Shown here: positions 28,615 to 38,656 of the stretch, piece after piece
Numbering within the stretch: position 1 is the stretch's first letter
How the letters are laid out: every line of letters starts with the position of its first letter
NCBI GenBank assembly: GCA_021734025.1
Contig: JAIPJS010000016.1
Coordinates: 1 to 64,000, forward strand
Source: Candidatus Neomarinimicrobiota bacterium
Lineage (GTDB): Bacteria > Fidelibacterota > JAANXI01
Length of the DNA stretch: 64,000 nt
Reading direction: 5' to 3'
Notes under the pieces: generated by a model
Database searches by the model: none
Told to the model about the DNA's origin: nothing
Seen by the model: the letters and a program-made list of their open reading frames with translations, nothing else
Translations under genes and position numbers: made by a program

Positions 28615-29475
28615 ATGTACTTCAACTGGGACGAGCTCGAGAGAATGACCGGGGAATTCAACCGGACGCCGCAGGAGGACTTCGACGGCTTTACGCCGGA
28701 GGAGATGCACGCCATTCTCTACGATCCGTTCGGTGCGAGTTGTCCCATACATATCAATACTTCCATAGATGTCCAATGGCTTGAAACCAGTCCTATGTAT
28801 AACCTTATCCGACATCTACTGGACCTCTTACGCCAAGAGGGGGAGCTGAGTCTGACGAAGATCGGCAATTTGCGGCGAAATGTTGTCAGAGAGTTATACA
28901 AAGAACAATATCTTCCCCAGGAGGATATAGAAAGCGGGATTACCAAACTGAGTAGCGAAAACGACTGGAAGGCGCTCCGGTCCGCCAAACTGGCGCTTGA
29001 GTTTAGCGGTATCGTTCGCAAATATCGGGAGAAATTAGTCCCGGTAAAAAAGCGGGATTCTCTGCTAGACCCTGAAAACAGCGTGGACATGTTTATCCGG
29101 TTTTTCCGGGTGTTCACCACCGAATTCAACTGGGCCTATAACGACCGGTATCCGTCCGAAACGGCCGGACAGGAGGGATTTCTCTACCTGCTGTACCTGC
29201 TCAGGAATTACGGCAAGACCGAGCGGGATCTCTCCTTTTACTCAGGAAGATACTTTCAGGCGTTTCCTGACCTACAAATTCCTGAGCGGGATCAATACGG
29301 CCCCTATTCCAAGAGCGAACAGGTAATCCGGACCCGGTTTTTTCGCCGGTTTACAGAATGGTTCGGCTTCTCCACCATGCGCCGGACTGGTGAAGCTGAA
29401 CACTATCTGCTCCAGCGAATTAAAATCAAACATACAGCGTTTCTCAGGGAATTGATACATCTGCGCAACAGTTGA
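28615..29475 (+). CDS. Conserved hypothetical, related to pRiA4b ORF-3/IS1096-passenger-like C-terminal domains
   Basis: A 286-residue protein with GGAGGAT just before the ATG. The N-terminal FTPEEMHAILYDPFGASCPI and the winged-helix-like segment RQEGELSLTKIGNLRRNVVRELY resemble the region found in the C-terminal half of pRiA4b ORF-3-family and related proteins. The rest is helical and basic, with many aromatics (SVDMFIRFFRVFTTEFNWAYNDRYP). No enzyme motif or signal peptide is seen. It sits 31 bases upstream of hutU on the same strand, so it may be co-transcribed, but a role in histidine degradation is not implied by its sequence. Confidence 0.72.
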   Translation: MYFNWDELERMTGEFNRTPQEDFDGFTPEEMHAILYDPFGASCPIHINTSIDVQWLETSPMYNLIRHLLDLLRQEGELSLTKIGNLRRNVVRELYKEQYLPQEDIESGITKLSSENDWKALRSAKLALEFSGIVRKYREKLVPVKKRDSLLDPENSVDMFIRFFRVFTTEFNWAYNDRYPSETAGQEGFLYLLYLLRNYGKTERDLSFYSGRYFQAFPDLQIPERDQYGPYSKSEQVIRTRFFRRFTEWFGFSTMRRTGEAEHYLLQRIKIKHTAFLRELIHLRNS

Positions 29476-29506
29476 GTGTAAGTAACAAACAGATACAGGT
29501 GTGATT

Positions 29507-31156
<1,650 letters not shown>

Positions 31157-31205
31157 ACAACGATGCCATTTTTATCACTGGTCAACGGTTCATGTAAAGG
31201 TTACT

Positions 31206-32426
31206 ATGACTGACCTGCTCATTCAAAACATCGGCCAAATCGTTTCACCGCGGCCGGGTGTCACGCGGGGTTCGGAACTCCGGAATCTTACGATCATCGA
31301 AAATGGCGTTATCTATGTCAAGGAGGGACTCATCCAGGCAGTCGGGTCGCCGGATGAAGTGTTACCCCAGATCGACGAACGTCCACAGGTGTTGGATGCG
31401 AAGGACCGCGCAGTAATCCCCGGATTCGTGGACAGCCACACGCACCTGGTCTTCGGCGGAAACCGGGCGGATGAGTTCGCTATGCGGTCGGCCGGTATGT
31501 CATACGAAAAGATCGCTGCGCAGGGTGGCGGTATAATTTCCACCGTAGAAGCTACACGGAATACGCCCAAAGAAGAGTTGAAATATCTGGCACTGAACCG
31601 CCTCCGGCGGGCGCTGGAGCAGGGCATCACTTCCATGGAAATCAAGAGTGGCTACGGATTGAACCTGGAAACCGAGCGCAAAATGCTGGAAGTCATCCAC
31701 GAATTGAAGGATGAACAGCCCATTGAACTGACGGCCACATTTCTCGGCGCACACGCCGTTCCCAAAGAGAAGTCCAAAGAAAAATACATCGAAGAGGTGC
31801 TGGCGATGATCCCGGAAATTGCTGCACTGGCCGATTACTGCGACGTCTTCTGCGAGGAAGGTTATTTCACTCCGGCAGAGTCCAGGCAAATCCTGGAGAA
31901 GGGCCTGGAATACGGATTGCCACCCAGAGTCCATACCAACCAGTTTCACGACATCGGCGGCGTGGAGATGGCGCTCGACATCGGAGCCATCGCAGTAGAA
32001 CATCTCGAAGCGCTGACCGTTGAGAGCATCGAAAAAATCGCCCGTTCGGAGACAACGGCAACAGTATTGCCCGGAGTCAGTCATTTTCTGGGTATCCCGT
32101 ACGCACCGGCGCGCCAATTGATTGATAAAGGGGCGCTGGTTAATATTGCCACCGACTTCAATCCCGGTTCGAGCATGACACTCTCCATGCAGCTGATGAT
32201 GAACTTCGCCTGCACCCAAATGGGGCTCTCTGTGGAAGAGGCGCTCTGCTGTGTCACGCAAAACGCTGCCCGCGCGCTGGAAAAGATGAACGTCGGTTGC
32301 ATCGCCACAGGCTACCAGGCAGATTTGCTGGTGCTCGACACGGATGATTTCAGAAATGTGGCGTACTTCTTTGGACAAAACCATGTGCGGACGGTTGTCA
32401 AAAAAGGGGAGGTAGTCTTCGGATGA
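31206..32426 (+). CDS. hutI: Imidazolonepropionase
   Basis: A 406-residue amidohydrolase opening the imidazolone ring to N-formimino-L-glutamate, the third step of histidine degradation. It has the metal-binding GFVDSHTHLVFGGNRADEF, the substrate loop GGGIISTVEATR, later ligands in VHTNQFHDIGG and AVEHLEAL, and the terminal metal aspartate in ATDFNPGSS. The length is normal. AAAGGTT precedes the ATG 49 bases after hutU, and its stop overlaps the start of hutG by 4 bases, so translation of the pair is coupled. Confidence 0.96.
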   Translation: MTDLLIQNIGQIVSPRPGVTRGSELRNLTIIENGVIYVKEGLIQAVGSPDEVLPQIDERPQVLDAKDRAVIPGFVDSHTHLVFGGNRADEFAMRSAGMSYEKIAAQGGGIISTVEATRNTPKEELKYLALNRLRRALEQGITSMEIKSGYGLNLETERKMLEVIHELKDEQPIELTATFLGAHAVPKEKSKEKYIEEVLAMIPEIAALADYCDVFCEEGYFTPAESRQILEKGLEYGLPPRVHTNQFHDIGGVEMALDIGAIAVEHLEALTVESIEKIARSETTATVLPGVSHFLGIPYAPARQLIDKGALVNIATDFNPGSSMTLSMQLMMNFACTQMGLSVEEALCCVTQNAARALEKMNVGCIATGYQADLLVLDTDDFRNVAYFFGQNHVRTVVKKGEVVFG

Positions 32427-33349
32427 ACGAACTGCAGGAAATCCTGAACCCTGTGTCCGAGACATTGCGAAACCTGTGCTCTCATGATCCTCACGACCAC
32501 TGGCTGGCGCAGGAAACCGGTTTTACCATAGATGTTTATGGTGAGTCGACCCACGTATTGATCGGCTGTCCCCAGGATGAGGGCGTCCGCAGGAACAATG
32601 GTCGCCCTGGCGCCGCCGAAGCGCCGGATAAAATCCGGGAACGGCTCTACCGGATGCAGGTCAGCCCGGATTCCGGCATTCACCTCTACGATGCCGGCAA
32701 TATCATCTGCACGTCGCTGGAAGAATCCCACGACCGGCTAACCAAAGCAGTAGCCCAGTTCCTGGCGGATGATAAACGGGTCATCGTTCTGGGCGGCGGC
32801 AACGACATATCGTTCGCGGACGTCCGGGCAATGTCCGGCGTTTATGGAGATATTTCCGCTATTAATGTGGACGCGCATTTGGATATGCGCATCGCGGAGA
32901 AGATGACCAGCGGCACGCCGTATCGCCGGTTAATCGAAGGCGATTATCTGCAGCCGGAGCGATTTCACGAGTTCGGGATTCGACCGGCCTCCAACGCCGC
33001 ATATTATCTCGACGATGCCGAAAACAGGGGAGTTAATCTCCATTACCTGGATGAAATTCTGAATCGAGGATTGCGGGAATCTTTCCGCCGAATCATCTCC
33101 GGAATGGATGAGAGCCCACTCTTCCTCGGGTTGGATATGGATTCCGTGCAGGCGGCTGACGCCCCGGGTGTCAGCGCCTCTTCGCCCATCGGATTCTCCG
33201 GAAGGGAAATGCTGCAGATCGTGGAGGAAGCGCTAAATTATTCGCAGTTAAAATTACTTGAGATTACCGAGGTCAACCCAAATTACGATGTCGACGGCCG
33301 GACGGCCAAGCTGTCGGCATCTTTGGTATACCGGTTTTTATTCGGATAA
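32423..33349 (+). CDS. hutG: Formimidoylglutamase, arginase/ureohydrolase superfamily
   Basis: A 308-residue binuclear manganese enzyme expected to split N-formimino-glutamate to glutamate and formamide. The ATGA overlap with hutI and the operon context support HutG rather than another ureohydrolase. Metal motifs are VDAHLDMR and FLGLDMDSVQAADAPG. The first motif, usually GGGH, reads VLGGGNDISFAD: the histidine ligand is replaced by asparagine, which should change or weaken one metal site unless a lineage-specific arrangement compensates. The rest of the fold appears complete. Confidence 0.88.
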   Translation: MNELQEILNPVSETLRNLCSHDPHDHWLAQETGFTIDVYGESTHVLIGCPQDEGVRRNNGRPGAAEAPDKIRERLYRMQVSPDSGIHLYDAGNIICTSLEESHDRLTKAVAQFLADDKRVIVLGGGNDISFADVRAMSGVYGDISAINVDAHLDMRIAEKMTSGTPYRRLIEGDYLQPERFHEFGIRPASNAAYYLDDAENRGVNLHYLDEILNRGLRESFRRIISGMDESPLFLGLDMDSVQAADAPGVSASSPIGFSGREMLQIVEEALNYSQLKLLEITEVNPNYDVDGRTAKLSASLVYRFLFG

Positions 33350-33358
33350 CCTGCCCGG

Positions 33359-33465
33359 TTATTTCATCAATACCATTTTTTTAACGTTCACGTAATCCCC
33401 GGAAAACATACAATAAGAGAAGGCTCCCGTGCTTATTAGGCTCATACGATTGCTACAGACAGTAA
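33359..33465 (-). pseudogene. Relic of a T9SS C-terminal sorting domain
   Basis: On the minus strand a frame ends in LISTGAFSYCMFSGDYVNVKKMVLMK-stop (26 residues, stop TAA at 33359-33361). It closely parallels the tail of the intact T9SS protein at 36056, where the corresponding text is ISTGVYFYRL then FVDVKKMVYMK. Upstream the similarity fades within about 15 codons. Only the tail of a formerly secreted protein remains, directly downstream of hutG and convergent with it. Confidence 0.65.
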
Positions 33466-33488
33466 AAAATGAGGATGGAGGTGCTTAC

Positions 33489-33785
33489 TTACTGGCTCAT
33501 CTCAAAATCAACCGGCATCTCGTCCCAGGTGCGCTCTTCCAGGAGACGCCCGTTCTTTTTTTTATTTTTTCCACCCCACTGTTTGAAGAAAAACGGCACG
33601 CCAGCAGCTGTACATTGATCGCGTATATCAGTAACCCATTCTTCTTTCATAGGACGAGCTTTGGGACCGGATTCGCCACCGACAATGACCCAGTCAATTC
33701 CTCTGAGATTCAGCGCGGGTAAAGGGCCAAGGAGGGGTTCCAAAGACAGAAACTTAATAAATGCATCAGTTTCTCTGAGAAGGGG
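33489..33785 (-). pseudogene. C-terminal fragment of a phage Gp37/Gp68-family (DUF5131) protein
   Basis: The frame is open from a TAA at 33786-33788 down to TGA at 33489. It reads [42 protein letters not shown] and [13 protein letters not shown], the conserved C-terminal third of Gp37/Gp68 (DUF5131) proteins, which are about 240-300 residues when complete. The N-terminal radical-SAM-like two-thirds are missing and a tRNA 3' fragment lies 10 bases upstream. It looks like a junction scar of an integrated element; an ATG inside gives an 84-codon remnant. Confidence 0.75.
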
Positions 33786-33795
33786 TTAATCAAAG

Positions 33796-33833
33796 TGGGC
33801 CACGCAGGACTCGAACCTGCGACCAACTAATGA
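33796..33833 (-). pseudogene. 3' half of a tRNA (tRNA-Lys-like), probable attachment-site scar
   Basis: Reading the minus strand: an anticodon-stem 3' strand, TTGGTC, a perfect T-arm GCAGG-TTCGAGT-CCTGC, the 3' acceptor strand GTGGCCC and discriminator A. The 5' half (an acceptor strand GGGCCAC, D-arm and anticodon) is not present upstream, so this is not a functional tRNA. Similarity to the tRNA-Lys 3' half is from memory of the E. coli gene. Such 3' fragments are left by tyrosine-recombinase elements that integrate into tRNA genes. Confidence 0.8.
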
Positions 33834-34081
33834 ATACTCCCATCCGCTGTATAACCGGGAGAAGTTGCAACGATCGTAGATCCCCGAAAGTATCTATCAC
33901 AAGTTGCAGGCGAACCCGGCACTCCGGAACCCTCAGTCAGATACCGAGGAAATCCGGGAAACCCTTCACCCCACTCCCAAGACTTCCAGGGACTGGTAAA
34001 GGACAGAGACTCTAAACCTTTGTATTCCCTGCTGGGTGCCGCCTAAACACGCAATCTGCCGATAATCTGGTAGAAACGACC
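33834..34081. other. Unassigned sequence in the mobile-element scar
   Basis: A rightward frame of about 59 codons without a start (about 33856-34046) ends in KPLYSLLGAA-stop and looks protein-like, but I do not recognise it. A conventional-start frame of 61 codons overlaps it. Probably debris of an inserted element. Confidence 0.3.
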
Positions 34082-34168
34082 TGTCGACGTTATCGACATA
34101 TTAGATAATTATGTCGAAGTATCTGTAATATTTCGACACATCTAGAAAACATGTCGACGCTATCGACA
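34082..34168. repeat. Symmetrical array of three TGTCGA palindromes
   Basis: Three inverted-repeat pairs TGTCGA...TCGACA lie at 34082-34098, 34112-34138 and 34152-34168. The outer two are 17-bp units TGTCGA-CGYTA-TCGACA; the middle one has extended arms TGTCGAA/TTCGACA with a longer spacer. Centres fall at 34090, 34125 and 34160, exactly mirror-symmetric and 35 bases apart. It resembles a multi-site operator, iteron or recombination target. It is not upstream of the neighbouring Fic gene, whose 3' end faces it. Confidence 0.8.
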
Positions 34169-34246
34169 TATCTAACTTGGATTATTCATAAATCCGTGGA
34201 CTTGTGATAAAAAATATCGCGCTTAGTTGTTCAGAATCAACGATTT

Positions 34247-34274
34247 GTAGAGACACGCCATGGCGTGTCTCTAC
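34247..34274. repeat. 28-bp perfect palindrome, copy A (GTAGAGAC family)
   Basis: Arms GTAGAGACACGCCA / TGGCGTGTCTCTAC form a perfect 28-base palindrome centred on CATG. A second 28-base palindrome with the same outer arms GTAGAGAC...GTCTCTAC, but a different core, is at 60596-60623. Both lie in gene-free DNA. This is a dispersed intergenic repeat of the kind widespread in cyanobacteria and some FCB genomes. Confidence 0.85.
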
Positions 34275-34386
34275 CCACAAATATTTTGGCAGCGGAGTAC
34301 TGCCAGTTCATGCCATATACTCGGTCAGTACTTCAATGCACAATTCCGAAGATCCTTCTATGAATAATACAGGCTAAATTATTTGG

Positions 34387-35475
34387 TTATACGTCAGTAA
34401 GGATGTTTAATAACTCAGGATGAATGTAGATCTTCTCCCGGCCCACGGGTTCCACTGTCAATATCCCTATATCCACAAGTGCCTGGAGATATTCGGACGC
34501 AGTTTGCCGTTTGGCGATACCGGCTTCTACAACAAAAGCAATCTTGCAGTAAGGTTGCACAAAGATCAATTCGACTAATTCTTTGGAATAAATATTAGAG
34601 GGTAACTCCTCACGACACCGTTCCACTGTGTCATCGAGTAGCGTTTTGATTTCTCGTATTTTTCCGGAGGTCCATAATGCGGTTTCCTCCACTGCCTGAA
34701 GCATGAACAGAATCCATTCTTCCCAGGCGTCTGCTTCAGTTACTGCCCGAAGCTTTGAATAATAATCCACTTTGTTTTGGATGATAAACCTGCTGAGATA
34801 CAACACCGGAATATTCAGTAATCCCCTTTGAAGGAGATAGAGTAAATTCAGGATACGTCCTGTTCGACCATTGCCATAATAAAACGGGTGAATAGCCTCA
34901 AATTGGTAATGGATCATTGCAAGCCGTACAAGATGATCGAGATCGTCATCAGTATTCATAAATTTTTCCAACTCACCCAGTTTGGTGCGTATAATGTCTT
35001 CGCCAACAGGAGGAGTATAAACCACCTCGTTGGTCGACCTATTCTCGATGACGGTACCGGGTGCCTTCCGTATCATTGCATCTTTATCAAGAATAGTGCC
35101 GCACACGGTCTCCAACAGATTGGTTGATAGTGGGCGGTCTTTCAGCAGTTCATGTCCTTTCCGAAGTGCTGTCCGATAATTCAGGACTTCTTTAGTCTGG
35201 GGATCGATGTCCATATCCTTGCTCACCGCTGCTTTAAAGAGTTTGTCATTGGTCGTGACAATGTTCTCAATCTCCGAACTGGATTTCGCTTCCTGCAGCG
35301 GAATAGCATTAATCAAAATTGCCTGATTGGGAATCAGATCGCCGGCCCCCTTCAGTTCAGCCAGCGCTCTATTTGCACTGATGGCGTTTTTCAGGACAGA
35401 CCGTGTCTCAATGTCAATTGCCGGAGGCAGGGGAGGCAATTCGTTATAAGGTGTTTCCGGATTGAACGTCATCAT
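34387..35475 (-). CDS. Fic family protein (AMPylase) with inhibitory helix and C-terminal winged helix
   Basis: A 362-residue Fic protein expected to transfer AMP to a hydroxyl of a target protein. The catalytic motif is intact at 196-207 (HPFYYGNGRTGR). An N-terminal autoinhibitory motif of the (S/T)xxxE(G/N) type is present at 66-71 (SSEIEN), so it is a class II, self-inhibited Fic like SoFic. The C-terminal region (about 295-362, CKIAFVVEAGIAKRQTASEYLQALVDIGIL) is a winged helix that may bind DNA. No separate antitoxin gene is adjacent. It lies in an island of mobile-element remains. The ribosome binding site is weak. Confidence 0.92.
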   Translation of the reverse strand: MMTFNPETPYNELPPLPPAIDIETRSVLKNAISANRALAELKGAGDLIPNQAILINAIPLQEAKSSSEIENIVTTNDKLFKAAVSKDMDIDPQTKEVLNYRTALRKGHELLKDRPLSTNLLETVCGTILDKDAMIRKAPGTVIENRSTNEVVYTPPVGEDIIRTKLGELEKFMNTDDDLDHLVRLAMIHYQFEAIHPFYYGNGRTGRILNLLYLLQRGLLNIPVLYLSRFIIQNKVDYYSKLRAVTEADAWEEWILFMLQAVEETALWTSGKIREIKTLLDDTVERCREELPSNIYSKELVELIFVQPYCKIAFVVEAGIAKRQTASEYLQALVDIGILTVEPVGREKIYIHPELLNILTDV

Positions 35476-35769
35476 AATTCCCGTGTATGTTTACTTAAAT
35501 ACCTACAAATGTACTCAGAAAAGGGAATTTATAAAACTGAATATACAATGCATCCGAAGCGTTCAATGATTCAACACATTTTACTTTCCTTTCTCCAGAA
35601 TACATATCGGTAAAAGGTTTTTAGTTTGTTACAGCTGCTCCTGTATCCATTATAGTTGAGGGATTTCATTAGTGCCAATATCTTCAATTTCCGTCTCCAT
35701 TCTTTCTCCATTTGACTGCGGAATATGTGGTTTTTTCGGGATTTCTGTCCAAATTAACAAAACAAAAAA
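35476..35769. other. Intergenic region between Fic gene and ArdC-like relic
   Basis: About 290 bases, AT-rich, containing the Fic promoter region by position. Toward the right end the leftward strand has GGGCTTTTTTTG following the relic, which could terminate a leftward transcript. No gene or RNA recognised. Confidence 0.35.
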
Positions 35770-35959
35770 AGCCCTGTAAACACTTACACTCAGGAATCAC
35801 ACGGCTTTTGAGTGTTACACACATTCCGATTAGAATGGGAAAACTACAGCCAATTCGGACGCCGGAGCCACCCTAGGGAATTTCCCTGGGCTTGGTTCCA
35901 TCTTACAGCATGGTGACGATGGTGGCGGTGATTTCCTGATACGGGTCGCTGTTCTTCAT
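35770..35959 (-). pseudogene. N-terminal relic of an ArdC-like antirestriction/ssDNA-binding protein with two stop codons
   Basis: After an AGGA site, ATG at 35957-35959 opens KNSDPYQEITATIVTML, then TAA, DGTKPREIP, then TAG, GGSGVRIG. This is the start of ArdC/DUF1738-type proteins, whose consensus reads roughly xYQEITxxIVxxLExGTxPWxxPW; the TAG sits where a Trp is expected and the TAA where an acidic or polar residue is expected. Similarity fades after about 50 codons. ArdC proteins travel on plasmids and conjugative elements. Confidence 0.6.
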
Positions 35960-36055
35960 AAGTTTCCTAAGTGTTTGAGTTGACGATTGGACATAAATAT
36001 AGCCCCGTCCCTGGGCAGGACTAGGCCATGCTGTAACCTACTTTTGGGAGAGAGT

Positions 36056-38656
36056 TTATTTCATATACACCATTTTCTTCACATCCACAAAATCCCCGGC
36101 CACGAGGCGGTAGAAGTAGACACCAGTGCTGATAAGTTCGCCTAAGTCATTTGTCCCGTTCCACTGGACGGTGTGCCAGCCAGCATTTTGATAGCTTGTA
36201 ATGAGGGTCGTAATCTTTCGGCCGATCAAATCATAAATCACTATCTCAACCTTTGCGGCCTTGGGTAATCCGTATTTGATCGTCGTGGCCGGGTTAAATG
36301 GATTCGGGTAATTGCCTTTTAGGGTAAAAGTATCCGGGAGATCCGAATCTTGTATATCCGTAGTCGTGATATCCACTGTCAGGGTTGTCGTATCGGTGGC
36401 GTCGGCGTTATCAGTCACCACAAGTTGAACCCCATAGGTTCCGGATGTCGTGTAGGTATGCGTTGGATTCACCTCACTACTGTTGTTGGTCCCATCGCCA
36501 AAACTCCATTGCCGCTCAGCGATACCACCTTCCGGATCACTGGGGTCGACAGAACTATCTGCGAATGTAATCTCGTAGCCGCCATCGACAGGACCTTCAT
36601 TGGAAATACCTGCATTTGCCTGTGGCAGATCATTTACAGGAATGACAGTAATGACCGTCGAATCTGTCGTGCTCAAGCCCTCACTGTCTTCTACAGTGAG
36701 ATTGATCTCCTGTTGCCCCCACCAATCGGCGGACGGCTTTAGGGAAAACAATTCGGCGTTGGAATCCACAGCGGCACCGGTTTCGCCAACATTATTCAAA
36801 TGGTAAACCAGATTCTTCAGTGAATCCTGGTCATCGACAACTATTTTTGCAAGGGGTAACTTCAGGGTATGATCCTCCAATACGCTGATCTCCGGCTGCA
36901 ATAGAATTTCCGGAGCCTGGTTCTCCGTGGGAACGGCAGATATTTCGACTATAATTTTAGCAGAGGCCGTGGCATTCGAATCATCTGTCACATAGTACTT
37001 CATTGAATCTTTGCCGGTGTATCCATCGACAGGGTCATAAATAATTCGTTTCCAATTATAGCCAAGATCTGCAGTGCCATTGCTTCCATTCGTTACCCGA
37101 TCGATGAGCAACGAATCCCCGTCCAAATCCGTATCATTCTGCAATGGCTTTATTATCTCTTTCGTATTTTTTGCTATCATGACCGTATCATTTTTAACAG
37201 CCGGAGGATCATTCACCGGCTGCACCTCAAAGAATACCCAGGCGGTATCACTGCTCGAAGTATCCGTGGCAACAAACTGCATTGAGTCCTGACCATTGAA
37301 ATTCAGTTCCGGGACGTACGTTATTCGATGATTCCGGATTTTGACTTCTCCGCTTTTCGCTGAATCGAGGATACTATACATGGTCGTGTCCGGGTAGGGA
37401 ATGTGATACAAAATCTCGGTGGAAAACATAACCGAATCATCCTCTGACAGCGTAATGTTCTGATCCTGCAGATGAATTAGGTTATACAGTTCACTCTGGT
37501 TTTCATACCATGCAATTTTATCATCACCGTAGGATGCAGAGAGCACATCCATATCACCGTCATTGTCCAGATCTGCAGCATGGACACTATTTGCGTTAGC
37601 GGCATTGGTTGTAATAGTCCGGTTTCCACCAAAACTGCCGCCACCCTTGTGGTCATACCATGCAACCATATCCTGAGTGTCAATAGCAGTTAAAATTTCC
37701 CAAAAAGTGTCCCCATCTAACTCGGCTGTCATAACATCGCTTGCACCGTCATACGTTGTCACAAACTCCGATTCGGCAAAACTTCCAGCCCCCTGATTTT
37801 CCATCCAGGATATATTGGCATCATCATACAGGACGATATCCTGCAAATCATCTTTATCCAAATCGGTTGCATAGATACTCACCCCTTCAAACCCAGACAT
37901 CAGGGTGTGTGGGGTGCCGAAATTGCCACCACCCAGGTTCTTATACCAGAGGACTGAAATATCGTAGTAGGAACCTGTATATACAGAATTGACTAATACA
38001 ACATCTGCATAGTTATCGCCATCGAATTCTGCAACATCCATACTTAACATTTGCCCCGAGGTCGTATCAATAGCGGTTTTATTCCCAAAACTTCCATTGC
38101 CCTGGTACTCAAACCACGCTATTTCTCCCCCATTTGCACCGGTGATTATGTCATCGAATCCATCATTATTAATATCTGCGATATAGGCAAATTCTGCTGC
38201 AATAGAATCGCTTGAGAGAACGTATTCACTGACGAAGGAGCCATCGCCCTGGTTTTCAAGCCAAACCACGGCACTGTCCTCAGAGGAGACGAATACCAAA
38301 TCGGTTGCCCCGTCGTTGTTTACATCACCGGGCCGGATACTTTTCGGAGAGATCCATGCAGTTGAAATAACTTTTTGAATTCCAAATGTGCCATCCCCCT
38401 GATTTTTATACCATGCAATTTTGTTGTCAGCATGGGAAGCAGAGATGATATCGACATATCCATCATCATCCAGGTCAGCTGCCTGGACTTCATGGGCCGA
38501 ATCGGCATTCGTAGAAATGATTTGCTGCGGATTAAAGCGACTTATTGATTGGCCCTGAGTGATGTCAGGTAACAACAATATCGAAAAAATGGTCAACACC
38601 GCCATTACCCGTAACTTAGCTTTGTATGAAGTGTGGTAAGATGGATTAGTTTGCAT
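36056..38656 (-). CDS. Secreted VCBS/FG-GAP repeat protein with PKD and T9SS sorting domain
   Basis: An 866-residue exoprotein with AAGGAGG before the ATG and a signal peptide (ITQGQ cleavage region near 36). Residues about 40-395 hold seven FG-GAP/VCBS repeats (AADLDDDGYVDIISAS, KNQGDGTFG), a beta-propeller with calcium-type loops. Next come Ig/cadherin-like tandem domains (NDPPAVKNDTVMIAKN; SLLIDRVTNGSNGTADLG), a PKD domain near 690-775 (RQWSFGDGTNNSSEVNPTHTY) and a T9SS type-A tail (GNYPNPFNPATTIKYGLP ... VKKMVYMK). Likely a surface adhesin or structural protein; no enzymatic motif. It is monocistronic. Confidence 0.93.
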   Translation of the reverse strand: MQTNPSYHTSYKAKLRVMAVLTIFSILLLPDITQGQSISRFNPQQIISTNADSAHEVQAADLDDDGYVDIISASHADNKIAWYKNQGDGTFGIQKVISTAWISPKSIRPGDVNNDGATDLVFVSSEDSAVVWLENQGDGSFVSEYVLSSDSIAAEFAYIADINNDGFDDIITGANGGEIAWFEYQGNGSFGNKTAIDTTSGQMLSMDVAEFDGDNYADVVLVNSVYTGSYYDISVLWYKNLGGGNFGTPHTLMSGFEGVSIYATDLDKDDLQDIVLYDDANISWMENQGAGSFAESEFVTTYDGASDVMTAELDGDTFWEILTAIDTQDMVAWYDHKGGGSFGGNRTITTNAANANSVHAADLDNDGDMDVLSASYGDDKIAWYENQSELYNLIHLQDQNITLSEDDSVMFSTEILYHIPYPDTTMYSILDSAKSGEVKIRNHRITYVPELNFNGQDSMQFVATDTSSSDTAWVFFEVQPVNDPPAVKNDTVMIAKNTKEIIKPLQNDTDLDGDSLLIDRVTNGSNGTADLGYNWKRIIYDPVDGYTGKDSMKYYVTDDSNATASAKIIVEISAVPTENQAPEILLQPEISVLEDHTLKLPLAKIVVDDQDSLKNLVYHLNNVGETGAAVDSNAELFSLKPSADWWGQQEINLTVEDSEGLSTTDSTVITVIPVNDLPQANAGISNEGPVDGGYEITFADSSVDPSDPEGGIAERQWSFGDGTNNSSEVNPTHTYTTSGTYGVQLVVTDNADATDTTTLTVDITTTDIQDSDLPDTFTLKGNYPNPFNPATTIKYGLPKAAKVEIVIYDLIGRKITTLITSYQNAGWHTVQWNGTNDLGELISTGVYFYRLVAGDFVDVKKMVYMK

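Noticed and set aside
33345-33393. Terminator for the hut operon (ATAACC/GGTTAT followed at a distance by a T run)
   Set aside because: The T run is about 20 bases past the stem and is explained by the Lys codons of the T9SS tail relic on the other strand.
33830-34015. 61-codon frame next to the tRNA fragment
   Set aside because: Overlaps another open frame without start; neither is recognisable. Treated as element debris.
34082-34274. CRISPR array
   Set aside because: The TGTCGA units are palindromes with unequal spacing and no spacer-repeat alternation, and no cas genes occur in the window.
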